The notes beneath the pieces were generated by a model. It was not told where the DNA came from and ran no database searches. It saw only the letters and a list, made by a program, of their open reading frames with translations. Below are positions 23,357-32,374 of a DNA stretch of 64,000 nt, piece after piece. Within the stretch, counting starts at the first letter, position 1; the number at the start of each line of letters is the position of its first letter. The position numbers were made by a program, and so were the translations under genes. This DNA is from Pseudomonas sp. PDM18 (lineage in GTDB: Bacteria; Pseudomonadota; Gammaproteobacteria; Pseudomonadales; Pseudomonadaceae), in NCBI RefSeq assembly GCF_014852585.1, contig NZ_JACVBX010000001.1, positions 806,001 to 870,000 on the forward strand, read 5' to 3'.

Positions 23357-25900
23357 TCAGACCTTCAGCAGGCCCAGCTCTTTTGCCCGCGCGACCGCCT
23401 GGGTGCGGCGCTCCACGCCGAGCTTGCCGTTGATCCGGCGTGCGTGGGTCTTCACCGTGTGCAGGGAAATGTACAGCCGCTCGCCGATTTCCAGGTTGGA
23501 ACAGCCGCGGGCGATCAGCTCCAGCACCGAGAGTTCGCGCAGGCTCAGCAGGTTGTGCGGTGCCATCTCGCCAGCATGCGGGCGCAGGCCGAACAGGCCG
23601 GGCTGGCGGCGCTGGGTGTCGCGCAGCGTCGAGAGCAGCCCGAAGCGCTGGGCCAGGGATACCCCCTGATCCAGCGCGCTGCGCGCTTCGTCCAGGCTGC
23701 CGGCGATGAAGTGCGCTTCGGCCAGCGCCAGCCAGACGTCGCAGGCCAGGGTGTTGCGGCCCTGGCGCAGCAGGTCCGGCAGCATCGCCAGCAGGCGCTG
23801 CAGGGCGGCGTCAACGTCGCCGTCATAGAGTTCGGCCAGGGCCAGGTGATGTTCGACCCGCAGTATCTGGTCCGGCGCCGCCGCGGGCGGGCTGAGGCGG
23901 TCGGCGCGATAGCGCGAGGCCACGCGCTGCAGGACTTCCCGCGCCGGCCCCGCCCGGTTCTGGCGCAGGTTCAGCGCGCCGCTGGCGAGCAGCAGCGGGC
24001 CGCGATAGATGGGCTCGGGGACATGTTGCAGTTGCATCAGCCGCTCGACTTCCAGCAGGCGGCTGAAAGCGCCATCGGTGTCGCCGTCCAGCGCATCGAG
24101 CCAGGCCATGCCGGTAAAACCGTAGATCGAGCTCGGATCGTGGCTGCGGCGAGTTTCGTTGAGGCCGGCGATGAACAGCTCGCGGGCCTCTTCGTCACGC
24201 CCCTGGCGCAGGCATAGCCAGCCACGACGCAGCGCGACGCGGCCGGCCATGGCATTGCAGGTGATGCGCATCTCGTCGAGGTATTCCTGCACCCGCGCCA
24301 GCAGCGCATCGGCGCGCTGCAGCTCGCCGCGCTGCTCCAGCCACTGGGCGCGGTCCAGCTCCAGCAGCGCTTCGAAGGTGGTGCTGCCTTGCAGGCGAGC
24401 ACGCCGCAGCGCTTCGCGGTTGATCAGCCGGGCCTCGGCCAGGCGCCCTTCGGCCTGGGCCTGCTGGGTCAGCGCGGACAGGCAGATCAGCGTCTGCGAC
24501 CAGGCTTCCTCCGGCAGGTGCTGCAACGCCTCGCGCAGCTGCTCGCGGGAGCCGGGCAGGCCACGTGCGTGGGTGAGCATGCCGTTGAGGCCCTGCCACT
24601 GGGCGATCAGTGCGCGCTGGCGGTGTTCGCCTGGCATCGGCAGAAAGCGGTCGAAACCGGTCAATAGCGCCTCCACGTCGTCCAGGCGACCGACGAAGAG
24701 CAGGGTCCAGGCGTTGAGGATGAGCAGGCGCGGCGTGCTGCACAGCAGTTCGGCGGGTAGCGACTCGCGCAGTTGCAGCACGCGCTCGACATTGCGCCCG
24801 TGCAGCAACTGCTCCTCGGTCAGGCGTTGCAGCAGGCTGGCAGAAACGTCCGGCTGCTCGGCGTACAGGGAATGCTCGAATGCCGAGTGGATTTCCCCGC
24901 ACTGGGTGAACCACTGACAGGCACGCCGGTGCAAGGTCGCCGCCGGCCAGCGCGACAGGCTCGCCAGTGCCGCCGCGACCATGGGCGCGACCTGGAACCA
25001 GTGCTGGGTGTTGTCCACTGCCTCGATCAGCACGCCCCAGGACTGTAGGCCTTCCAGACCGAGGCCGGGCTCGTCGAACAGATAATCACAGAGTTCACGA
25101 TTGAAGCGGGCGATCTGCGCCAGGCCACAGAGGGTTTCCGCCAGCTCTGCCGGCAGGCTCGCCAGGACTTCGCGTTGCAGGTAGTCCTGCAACAGGCCGT
25201 TGCCGGTCTCGACCACCTGGGTGGCGCAGGGCGCGATGGGTTCATTGCCCAGGCTGAGCAGGCGCAGGCGCACGCCGGCGAACCAGCCATGGGTCGCATC
25301 CTGCAGGGCCTGGCGCTGGGCCTGTGGCCACTCCAAGCCGGCGGTCTGCAGGTAGGCATCCAGTTCGCACTGGGTCAGTGCCAGAGTGCTCGCCCCCAGC
25401 TCCAGCAGCTCGCCTTCGAGCAACAGGCGGGTCAGATTGCAGGCCGGACGACGGCGGCTGGCCAGCCACCAGCCGATCTGCGGCGAGGCCACGGCGAGCA
25501 GGCGGTCAAAGCAGTCGTCGAGGGCGGAATCGGGTGCACGGGGGTAGTCGTCGAGCATCAGCCAGACTGGCTCGCTGGCGTTTTCCAGCCAGGCGGCCAG
25601 GGCCGCTTCGCCTGACCAGGGTACGCCCAGCGCCTCGCCCAGACGTTCGCAGAACTGCTCAGGTTCGAGCGCCCGGCCACCCAGGCCCAACCAGACGACG
25701 CGAGTGCCAAGGGGCGCTAGGCGCGCACATTCGCTCATCAGCACCGTCTTGCCGCAACCGGGCGGCGCCACCAGCAGGCGCAGGCGGCACTCGGTGGCGC
25801 TCAGGCTGGCATGCAGCCTTTCGCGGGGCAGGTGCTGGCGGGGCAGGCGAGGCAGCGCCGCACCGTGCTCTGTAAGACTGGGCAGGGCGATTGTCGACAT
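23357..25900 (-). CDS. MalT-like LuxR-family ATP-dependent transcriptional regulator
   Basis: The 847-residue STAND-class regulator has a Walker A motif APPGCGKT at 45-52 and a Walker B-like WLMLDDYPRAPDS. A long helical-repeat sensor region follows (about 330-770), and a C-terminal LuxR HTH (LLSLRELSVLELIARGCSNLEIGERLYISLHTVKTHARRI). The ATG at 25900 is preceded by GGAAGAAG and fits the family start; 25 more open codons upstream are not supported. It sits beside the DUF1329-DUF1302 pair, an association I recall in Pseudomonas, and is inferred to activate those genes. The inducer is unknown. Confidence 0.92.
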   Translation of the reverse strand: MSTIALPSLTEHGAALPRLPRQHLPRERLHASLSATECRLRLLVAPPGCGKTVLMSECARLAPLGTRVVWLGLGGRALEPEQFCERLGEALGVPWSGEAALAAWLENASEPVWLMLDDYPRAPDSALDDCFDRLLAVASPQIGWWLASRRRPACNLTRLLLEGELLELGASTLALTQCELDAYLQTAGLEWPQAQRQALQDATHGWFAGVRLRLLSLGNEPIAPCATQVVETGNGLLQDYLQREVLASLPAELAETLCGLAQIARFNRELCDYLFDEPGLGLEGLQSWGVLIEAVDNTQHWFQVAPMVAAALASLSRWPAATLHRRACQWFTQCGEIHSAFEHSLYAEQPDVSASLLQRLTEEQLLHGRNVERVLQLRESLPAELLCSTPRLLILNAWTLLFVGRLDDVEALLTGFDRFLPMPGEHRQRALIAQWQGLNGMLTHARGLPGSREQLREALQHLPEEAWSQTLICLSALTQQAQAEGRLAEARLINREALRRARLQGSTTFEALLELDRAQWLEQRGELQRADALLARVQEYLDEMRITCNAMAGRVALRRGWLCLRQGRDEEARELFIAGLNETRRSHDPSSIYGFTGMAWLDALDGDTDGAFSRLLEVERLMQLQHVPEPIYRGPLLLASGALNLRQNRAGPAREVLQRVASRYRADRLSPPAAAPDQILRVEHHLALAELYDGDVDAALQRLLAMLPDLLRQGRNTLACDVWLALAEAHFIAGSLDEARSALDQGVSLAQRFGLLSTLRDTQRRQPGLFGLRPHAGEMAPHNLLSLRELSVLELIARGCSNLEIGERLYISLHTVKTHARRINGKLGVERRTQAVARAKELGLLKV

Positions 25901-26049
25901 GGGCTTCTTCCGGCCATTTGCAGGCCAGACTATGCCCCTGGGCGGAGCGGGCAAAGGACCATCAGCCAGACTCATGGTGCGGTATAGCGCAGGCCGCTCT
26001 CAGGCCCGAACCAGAAGCGGCGCCTTACTAACGGGCGCCCAAAAAGAAA

Positions 26050-26074
26050 CCCGGCATCCACAAGGAATGCCGGG
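26050..26074 (-). terminator. Rho-independent terminator of the DUF1302-DUF1329 operon
   Basis: On the minus strand a CCCGGCAT stem closes with ATGCCGGG around TCCTTGTGG and is followed by TTTCTTTTT. It lies 21 nt past the DUF1329 stop codon. Confidence 0.85.
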
Positions 26075-26094
26075 GCCAAGGAGCGGGGTGTTAC

Positions 26095-27465
26095 TCAGCG
26101 CACGCCGGTGTTACGCAGCGCGGCCGGGGTGAAGTCGGCCATGGAGGCCTTGTTGCCGAACACGTAGCCGCGCTTCTCCTCGTTGTTCAGGCCGAAGGTC
26201 ACGTAGCGGCCGGCGAGGATGTCGTACAGCGATTCGGCGGCATAGCCGGTGGCCAGTTCCGGGTAGAAGACCATCGAGTGGCCTTCGCCGATGCGCCACA
26301 GTTGGCCGCGACCGTCGTACAGCTCGGACACGGCGATCTGCCAGCTGTCCTCGTCGAGGTAGAAGTGGCGCTGGCCGTAGATGTTGCGCTCGCCGGACTT
26401 CAGGGTGCCCACCACTTCCCAGACGCGGTGCAGTTCGTAGCGGGTGAGGTCCTGGTTGATGTGGCCCGGCTTGACGATGTCGTCGTACTTGAGCGTCGGC
26501 GAGTTCAGGCGGTAGCTGTTGTACGGGATGTACATCTCGCGCTTGCCCACCAGTTTCCAGTCGTAACGGTCCGGGGCGCCGGAGAACATGTCGTAGTTGT
26601 CCGAGGTGCGCATGCCGTCCGAGGCGGTGCCCGGGCCGTCGTACGCAACCTGCGGGGCGCGGCGCACACGGCGCTGGCCGGCGTTGTAGATCCACGCCAG
26701 ACGCGGTTCCTTCACCTGGTCCAGGGTCTCGTGCACCAGCAGGACGTTGCCGGCCAGGCGCGCCGGGGCCGTTACCTGCTGCTTGAAGTAGGTGAGGATG
26801 TTGCTGGTCTTGCTGGCGTCCTGGTCACCCATGTTCTGCGGCACCGCAATCGATTCCTCGAAGCGGATCGGCGTGTAGCTACCGTTGGTCTGCGGCACGA
26901 CCTGCACTACCACACGGGAAATATTGCCGCCGTGGTAGCGGGTCAGGTGGTTCCACAGAGCCTGCACGCCGTTCTGGGGCAGCGGGAAGGCGTAATAGCG
27001 GCTCTTCTCGAAGTTTTCCAGACCGTTGCCGTCGTTGATCGGCTGGACGAACTCGGCGCTGCGCTTGATGGCGCCGTAGATGTCGTCAGGCAGCGCGAAG
27101 GTGCGGTGGGTCTTGTACACCGGGATTTTGTAGGTATCCGGGTAGCGCTTGAACATCGCCAGCTGGCCGGCGGAGAGCTTGTCCTTGTACTGGTCGGCGT
27201 TCTGCGCGGTGATGGTGAACAGAGGCTTCTCGTCGGCGAACGGATCAGATAGGAAGCCCTTGCCGTCGATCTTGCCGGCGGTGCGGGAAATGCCGCCGGT
27301 CCAGGCCGGAATGCTGCCATCGGCGTTGCCTTCCTTCTGCGAGCCCATGGGTGTCAGGCTCGTGCCCAGCTTGGCCACTTCATCGGCGGATACCGCCGCC
27401 ATCACGCCGCAGGACAGCAGGCTCAGGGCCAGCGCGCCGCATTGGAGGATTCTTGTCGTTCTCAT
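26095..27465 (-). CDS. DUF1329 periplasmic/outer-membrane lipid-related protein
   Basis: The 456-residue protein has a signal peptide (ILQCGALALSLLSCGVMAAVSA). The DUF1329 body is recognisable by GTSLTPMGSQKEGNADGSIPAWTGG at the mature N-terminus and by YNAGQRRVRRAPQVAYD and YIPYNSYRLNSP in the centre. The family is distantly related to LolB/LolA-like folds and is nearly always paired with a DUF1302 protein, as here (22-nt gap). Such pairs often sit in clusters for uptake or degradation of hydrophobic compounds, together with an RND/MMPL pump; no pump is adjacent here. The function is inferred only. Confidence 0.9.
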   Translation of the reverse strand: MRTTRILQCGALALSLLSCGVMAAVSADEVAKLGTSLTPMGSQKEGNADGSIPAWTGGISRTAGKIDGKGFLSDPFADEKPLFTITAQNADQYKDKLSAGQLAMFKRYPDTYKIPVYKTHRTFALPDDIYGAIKRSAEFVQPINDGNGLENFEKSRYYAFPLPQNGVQALWNHLTRYHGGNISRVVVQVVPQTNGSYTPIRFEESIAVPQNMGDQDASKTSNILTYFKQQVTAPARLAGNVLLVHETLDQVKEPRLAWIYNAGQRRVRRAPQVAYDGPGTASDGMRTSDNYDMFSGAPDRYDWKLVGKREMYIPYNSYRLNSPTLKYDDIVKPGHINQDLTRYELHRVWEVVGTLKSGERNIYGQRHFYLDEDSWQIAVSELYDGRGQLWRIGEGHSMVFYPELATGYAAESLYDILAGRYVTFGLNNEEKRGYVFGNKASMADFTPAALRNTGVR

Positions 27466-27487
27466 GTCGATTCCTTGAGCAGGCAGG

Positions 27488-29281
27488 TCAGAAGTTCACG
27501 CCGAAGCTGAGCGAAACGAAGTCACGGTCGACGATGGTGTTGTAATCGCCGCCGAAGAAGTTCGTGTAGTTCAGGCTCGCGGTGTAGGTGTTCTGGTAGT
27601 CCGCATCGACTCCGACACTGGCGGCCTTGCTGCCTTCGTTGAAGACCGGGCCGTAGCCGTGCACGTCATGGGACCATGCGACGTTCGGTTTGAGGTTCAC
27701 ACCGGCGAAGACGTTGTTGTAATCCCAGATGGCGCGGGCGCGGTAACCCCAGGAAGAAGAGGTGTAGAAGCCGCCGCTGCCGTACTCGTTGCGCGCGGTG
27801 GCGTTTTCCGGCACGCCGTAGACCGAGTCGCGCCCGTAGCGCTCGCCGACTTCATTGGTCATGCCGCCGACGTAGGTCATGCCGACTTCGCCCACCAGGG
27901 TCAGGCGATCCGCGCCCATGGTCTGGTCGAAGAAGTGGGTGAAGGTGGTCTGCGCCTGGGTGACTTCCTTGCGGATGTAGCCATGGTTGACCGCGTTGGC
28001 CTGGGCCAGCGCACCGGCGACGCCGCCACTGGCGAACCCTCCGGCCACGGTGGTGGCGAGCAGCGGGGTCATGTCAGTGGTGTTGAGCTGCAGCGGCATG
28101 TTCGGCCGGTAGCTGATCTCGCCGTTCCACGCGGTGCCGGTGGGCAGCGTGGTGGAGAAGCTCAGGCCGTACAGGCGGATGTCCTCGGGGTATTCGAGGA
28201 AGTAGCTGCCGCGTCCCAGCAGGATCGGCTGGGCCAGCGCCGACACGCGCAGTGCATTGATGATGTCGGCGCGGCCGGCGTTCTGCATGCTCACGATGGG
28301 TGTGCGACTGTGGTAGTTCATGGCGTAGGCGCCGTACTCCACGTCATCGCCCAGCCAGCGCAGGGCCAGGCCCCACTGGCCGGAATCACGCGCATCGCGG
28401 TCGGCGCCGCGGGGCACCATCAGGCCTTCCTGGTTGACGGTTACGCCCATGGAGTTGAGCAGCGAGTGGATCCCCGGTGAGTTCAGGGTATTGAGCGTGG
28501 CCGGATCGAGGATGTTGTAGTTAGTGTTGCAACCGTCGGCGGCGACGTCGGTGGTAGAGAAGAAAGTGCCGCAGTTGTCCAGCACCGTCTGGTCCCATTC
28601 CAGCTGGTAGAAGCCTTCCACGGACAGCGCGTCGGTGACGCTCTGCGACAGGTAGACCATGTTCACCGGGATCAGGCCTTCCTTGATTTCCGAACCGGGA
28701 CGGCGGAAGGCGGAGACGTCGATGGGGTTGATGGTGTTGATGCTGTTGCCGATGAAGGTGCTTTCACCCCAGCTCACCACCTGCTTGCCCACCCGCACGG
28801 TGCCCGGTAGGTCAGCGACGGAATAGTTGTAGTAGCCGAAGGCGTCCAGCAGTTGGGCGCCGGAGGATTTCGCGCCCTCCTTGCGACCGTCATCGGAAAT
28901 CTGTTTCCAGTCGGTGCTCTCGTCCTTCAGGCGGAAGTCATACCAGTACTTGCCGCGGGTGAACACGCCGAAGTCCCCGTACTTCAGCTCCAGGTCGTGG
29001 ATACCCTTGAAGATCTTCGAGAAGGTGTCCCCCTTGCGGAAGTTCAGCCGGCCATCGTCGTTGGTCTGGGTCATGCCGTGGCCGCCGTTGGCGGCGCCGA
29101 TCAGATCCTGCTTCGGACTCTGCGTGCTCCAGCTGGCCCCCACGGACAGGCTGGAATCGAACTGTCCTTCGATCTCCCCGATATTGAAATTGATTGCCTG
29201 AGCCTGGGTGGCGCATCCCAGGGCGACAGCAGTGGCGAGTAGTTGCGGTTGGAAGAATCCGCGCCTTGTTTTTGTTGTCAT
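27488..29281 (-). CDS. DUF1302 outer-membrane beta-barrel protein
   Basis: The 597-residue protein has a signal peptide (FFQPQLLATAVALGCATQAQA) and begins the mature part INFNIGEIEGQFDSSLSVGASW, typical of DUF1302. It ends FVSLSFGVNF; the terminal Phe is the usual C-terminal signature of an outer-membrane barrel. The ATG at 29281 has GGAGAG upstream and precedes the signal peptide, so the 53 earlier open codons are rejected. It is first in the operon with DUF1329. Proposed roles for the family are transport of fatty acids, aromatics or steroid-like compounds through the outer membrane. Confidence 0.92.
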   Translation of the reverse strand: MTTKTRRGFFQPQLLATAVALGCATQAQAINFNIGEIEGQFDSSLSVGASWSTQSPKQDLIGAANGGHGMTQTNDDGRLNFRKGDTFSKIFKGIHDLELKYGDFGVFTRGKYWYDFRLKDESTDWKQISDDGRKEGAKSSGAQLLDAFGYYNYSVADLPGTVRVGKQVVSWGESTFIGNSINTINPIDVSAFRRPGSEIKEGLIPVNMVYLSQSVTDALSVEGFYQLEWDQTVLDNCGTFFSTTDVAADGCNTNYNILDPATLNTLNSPGIHSLLNSMGVTVNQEGLMVPRGADRDARDSGQWGLALRWLGDDVEYGAYAMNYHSRTPIVSMQNAGRADIINALRVSALAQPILLGRGSYFLEYPEDIRLYGLSFSTTLPTGTAWNGEISYRPNMPLQLNTTDMTPLLATTVAGGFASGGVAGALAQANAVNHGYIRKEVTQAQTTFTHFFDQTMGADRLTLVGEVGMTYVGGMTNEVGERYGRDSVYGVPENATARNEYGSGGFYTSSSWGYRARAIWDYNNVFAGVNLKPNVAWSHDVHGYGPVFNEGSKAASVGVDADYQNTYTASLNYTNFFGGDYNTIVDRDFVSLSFGVNF

Positions 29282-29521
29282 GCGGCTCTCCTGACGGTGT
29301 CTAGGTGCCGCTACCCTACTGAGCGACCTGACGGGGAGTAAGCGCTCCAAGGTGGTATTTGGCGTGTCGCCCGAAAGAGTGAATCCCCTCTCTGCCATAG
29401 GCTCTGGCGGCCGATATTGGCGCAGGCGATGACGAATCATCGAGACGATGGATAGTGCCCGGCGCTTGTAAGTGCTTTGCCACTACCCGAGAAGCGCCGT
29501 CTGGGGCATGCTTAGCCCCCT
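29282..29521. promoter_or_regulatory. Divergent promoter region, DUF1302 operon and AraC gene
   Basis: The 240-nt gap between two divergent genes must hold both promoters. I see no confident operator; GGAGCGCTTACTCC around 29331-29344 (read on the minus strand) is a weak dyad. Confidence 0.4.
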
Positions 29522-30337
29522 ATGCATGCCATCGACCAACGCCCGACCGACAGCCACCTGACCGAGCAGACCCGCGAGGTGGTGCTGCGCTACCACCAGT
29601 GCTGGAAGCATCGCGACCTCGAAGCGGTGCTGGCGCTGTATCACCCGCAGGTGCAGTACAACGACTTCTTCCAGAATCGCACCCTGGGCTACGCCGACCT
29701 GCGCGACTACGTGCAGAGCACCATGCCCAGCCGCCCGGAAGAGTTCCTCGACCACATCGACCGCATCCGCGTGGATGGCGACACCGCCTTCATCCAGTAC
29801 CGCATCGCGGTCACCCTGAGCGGCCGCCTGGCGACCTTCCATTCCAGCGAAGCGATCACTGTGCGCGAAGGCCTGATCTGGCGCATCAATGAATACGCCT
29901 CGGTGGTCCGTGAAGGAGGTGAAAGCCGTCCGCAGGCCATCGATCCGCGCCCGGCCACCAGCCGCCTGGGCCTCTCGCCGCGCCAGCTCAGCCAGTTGGC
30001 CAGCGACCTGGAAGACTATTTCAGCAAGAGCCAGCCATACCTTGCGCCGGACCTGGACCTGACCCAGGTGGCCACCGCCACCGGCTACACGCGCAACCAG
30101 ATTTCCTACCTGCTCAACCAGGTGATGGGCCTGAGCTTCTACCAGTATGTCAACCAGACGCGCCTGACCCACCTGCTCAGCCAACTGCGCCCGCCGCTGC
30201 CTTCACGCATCGACGAACTGGCCTTCTCCGCCGGCTTCAACTCGCTCTCGGCCTTCTATCGCTGCTTCCGCCAGCAGACCGGCCAGTCTCCCCGCGAGTA
30301 CCTCAAGCGCCTGCGCGAGGAACAGCAGGAGGCCTGA
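29522..30337 (+). CDS. AraC-type regulator with N-terminal NTF2/SnoaL-like domain
   Basis: The 271-residue protein has an N-terminal part (about 15-125) that reads as a SnoaL/NTF2-like ligand pocket: VVLRYHQCWKHRDLEAVLALYHPQVQYNDFFQNRTLGYADLRDYVQ, then DHIDRIRVDGDTAFIQYRIAVTLSGRL. The C-terminal 100 residues are an AraC double HTH (LTQVATATGYTRNQISYLLNQVMGLSFYQYVNQTRL, then IDELAFSAGFNSLSAFYRCFRQQTGQSPREYLKRL). The usual AraC sensor is a cupin, so this pairing is uncommon. It is divergent from the DUF1302-DUF1329 operon, which is its likely target, perhaps alongside the LuxR protein. Confidence 0.88.
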   Translation: MHAIDQRPTDSHLTEQTREVVLRYHQCWKHRDLEAVLALYHPQVQYNDFFQNRTLGYADLRDYVQSTMPSRPEEFLDHIDRIRVDGDTAFIQYRIAVTLSGRLATFHSSEAITVREGLIWRINEYASVVREGGESRPQAIDPRPATSRLGLSPRQLSQLASDLEDYFSKSQPYLAPDLDLTQVATATGYTRNQISYLLNQVMGLSFYQYVNQTRLTHLLSQLRPPLPSRIDELAFSAGFNSLSAFYRCFRQQTGQSPREYLKRLREEQQEA

Positions 30338-30350
30338 TGCGCCCCTGCCG

Positions 30351-30381
30351 GCGGGTACGCGAGCAATCCTCGCGTACCCGC
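30351..30381. terminator. Strong hairpin after the AraC gene (REP-derived)
   Basis: GCGGGTACGCGAG pairs perfectly with CTCGCGTACCCGC around CAATC, giving a 13-bp stem 14 nt after the stop codon. The core (cgcgagcaa) resembles a REP. No T-run follows, so it may pause or terminate only weakly. Confidence 0.6.
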
Positions 30382-30449
30382 GCGCACGACAGAACCCCGC
30401 GCCAAATCTAGGCTTGCCGACATTCCCCCTCTTCCTTTTGGAGTCGTCT

Positions 30450-31871
30450 ATGTCGGCATGGCGTCATATCAGTCTGTGGATGAACCAACTGGACGATGAT
30501 TTCGTCCCGCGGCCGTCCCTGCAGGGCACCCTGGACGTCGATGTGGCCATCGCCGGCGCCGGTTACACCGGCCTGTGGACCGCCTATTACCTGAAACTGC
30601 GCGAGCCGCAGCTGAAGATCGCCATCGTCGAGGCCGAGACAGCCGGCTTCGGCGCTTCGGGCCGCAACGGCGGCTGGCTGATGGGCAACATGCTCGGCGA
30701 GGATCGCCTGCTCGCCGGCCTGTCGCCTGAGCAGCGCCGCGCCTCCTACGACCTGCTGCACGACATCCCCGATGAAGTGGCCCGAGTGCTCGACCGCGAA
30801 GGCATCGACTGCGACTACCGCAAGGCCGGCGTGCTCTATACCGCCGCGCGCTACCCGGAGCAGGAAACCCGCCTGCGCGAGTACCTCGCCCACCTGCACG
30901 CCGAAGGCCTGACCGAGGACGACTACCGCTGGCTGAGCAAGAGCGAACTGGACGAGCAGCTGCGCATTCCCAGCTCGCTGGGCGCCATCCACACCCCGCA
31001 CTGCGCCACCATCGACCCGGCCAAGCTGGTACGTGGCCTGGCCCGCGCGGTGGAACGCCAGGGCACGCAGATTTTCGAGAAGAGCCGCGTCACCCACTGG
31101 GCGCCCGGCCTGCTGCGCACTGACCGGGGCGAGCTGAAGGCTCACTGGGTGGTGCCGGCCATCGAAGGCTACGCCGCCGACCTGCCGCCGCTGGGCAATT
31201 ACCAACTGCCGGTACAGAGCCTGCTGGTGGCCACCGAGCCGCTACCCGAATCGGTGTGGACGGAAATCGGCCTCGACAAGGGCCAGGCTTTCAGCGAATT
31301 CAGCCGCCAGGTCACCTACGGCCAGCGCACACCGGACAACCGCCTGGCCTTCGGCGCCCGCGGCGGCTACCGCTTCGGCGGCAAGCTGCGCAACGATTTC
31401 AGTCTGACCGAGGATGAGGTCGGCCTGCGCCGCTACCTATTCAGCGAACTGTTCCCGCAACTCAAGGACGTGCGCATCACCCACACCTGGGGCGGCAACC
31501 TGGGCATGTCGCGGCGCTTCCACCCGCACATGCTGATCGACCGTCGCAACGGCATCGCCCTCGCCGGCGGTTACGGTGGCGAAGGCGTCGGCGCCACCAA
31601 CCTGGGCGGCCGCACCCTCGCCGACCTGATCCTTGGCCAGGACAGCGCCCTCACCCGCCAGCCCTGGGTCATCAATGATCGCAGCGTGCAGGACGGCCTG
31701 CGCGGCTGGGAACCCGAACCCTGCCGCTGGCTGGGCTACAACGCCATCATCCGCAGCTTCGTGCACGAGGACGATGTGCTGGCCAACCCCTACAGCGCAC
31801 CCTGGCGCCGCCGGCTGGCCGAGAAGGTCGCCGCCAGCATGGAAAACCTGATGACCTGGAGGGTCGGCTGA
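30450..31871 (+). CDS. FAD-dependent oxidoreductase, DadA/PuuB-like amine oxidase
   Basis: The 473-residue flavoprotein has the dinucleotide fold VDVAIAGAGYTGLWTAYYLKL near residue 30 and the DadA-family motif GFGASGRNGGW. The C-terminal FAD block is GIALAGGYGGEGVGATNLGGRTLADLI. TTTTGGAG precedes the ATG at 30450. It belongs to the group that oxidises secondary amines or D-amino acids, such as gamma-glutamylputrescine oxidase and glycine oxidase relatives. No puu or polyamine genes are adjacent. A small cupin gene follows 58 nt downstream and probably works with it. The substrate is unknown. Confidence 0.9.
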   Translation: MSAWRHISLWMNQLDDDFVPRPSLQGTLDVDVAIAGAGYTGLWTAYYLKLREPQLKIAIVEAETAGFGASGRNGGWLMGNMLGEDRLLAGLSPEQRRASYDLLHDIPDEVARVLDREGIDCDYRKAGVLYTAARYPEQETRLREYLAHLHAEGLTEDDYRWLSKSELDEQLRIPSSLGAIHTPHCATIDPAKLVRGLARAVERQGTQIFEKSRVTHWAPGLLRTDRGELKAHWVVPAIEGYAADLPPLGNYQLPVQSLLVATEPLPESVWTEIGLDKGQAFSEFSRQVTYGQRTPDNRLAFGARGGYRFGGKLRNDFSLTEDEVGLRRYLFSELFPQLKDVRITHTWGGNLGMSRRFHPHMLIDRRNGIALAGGYGGEGVGATNLGGRTLADLILGQDSALTRQPWVINDRSVQDGLRGWEPEPCRWLGYNAIIRSFVHEDDVLANPYSAPWRRRLAEKVAASMENLMTWRVG

Positions 31872-31929
31872 TTGCCGCCCGGCTTCCGAACAGTCAGCCC
31901 CCGAATAGAAAGCCCACTGGAGTCCCCGT

Positions 31930-32277
31930 ATGAAACTGACGCACCTGAAGAACACCCTGCACGCCGAACTTGGTGAAGCCAACCCGGTGGCCGTGCCCCT
32001 GGGCGAGCCGATCTCGGAGACTCGCGTCGAATCCATCGAACGCACCGATCGCGTGGAAACCGGCATCTGGGAATGCACCCCGGGCCGCTGGCGCCGCCAG
32101 ATCGTCGAGCAGGAATTCTGCCACTTCATCGCCGGCCGCGGCACCTTCACCCCGGACGGCGGCGAGCCGATCGCCTTCCAGGCCGGCGACGCCTTCCTGC
32201 TGCCGCAGAACAGCCTGGGCATCTGGGACATCCAGGAGACCACGCGCAAGACCTATGTGATCATCGAGCGCGATTGA
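31930..32277 (+). CDS. Small cupin-domain protein (Cupin_3, DUF861-like)
   Basis: The 115-residue single-domain cupin contains ETGIWECTPGRWRRQIVEQEFCHFIAGRGTFTPDGGEPIAFQAGDAFLLPQNSLGIWDIQETTRKTYVII. The pattern E..CHFI.G...F.PDGG....F.AGD....P....G.W matches Cupin_3 proteins. Its position behind an amine-oxidase-like flavoprotein is common for this group in Pseudomonas. It may bind or process the oxidised product, but no catalysis is demonstrated by the sequence. Confidence 0.85.
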   Translation: MKLTHLKNTLHAELGEANPVAVPLGEPISETRVESIERTDRVETGIWECTPGRWRRQIVEQEFCHFIAGRGTFTPDGGEPIAFQAGDAFLLPQNSLGIWDIQETTRKTYVIIERD

Positions 32278-32287
32278 TCTGCTCTTT

Positions 32288-32366
32288 GTAGGAGCGAGCT
32301 TGCTCGCGAAGCGGATTCACCGGCGACACCAATGCTGGGCGGGTTCGCGAGCAAGCTCGCTCCTAC
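32288..32366. repeat. REPIN: two inverted REP elements
   Basis: A canonical REP (GTAGGAGCGAGCTTG..., 32288-32310) faces its exact inverted copy (...CAAGCTCGCTCCTAC, 32344-32366) across 33 nt. The pair lies between convergent genes (cupin and crotonase). This is the standard mobile REP doublet mobilised in trans by RAYT transposases; no RAYT gene is in the window. Confidence 0.92.
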
Positions 32367-32374
32367 AGACAGAA

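Noticed and set aside
30351-30381. Attachment site or integrase target
   Set aside because: The 13-bp stem has a REP-like core and sits as a hairpin after a stop codon. No tRNA or integrase gene is nearby.
32288-32366. Possible CRISPR-like repeats
   Set aside because: The repeated unit is an inverted REP doublet, not regularly spaced direct repeats with unique spacers. No cas gene is present.
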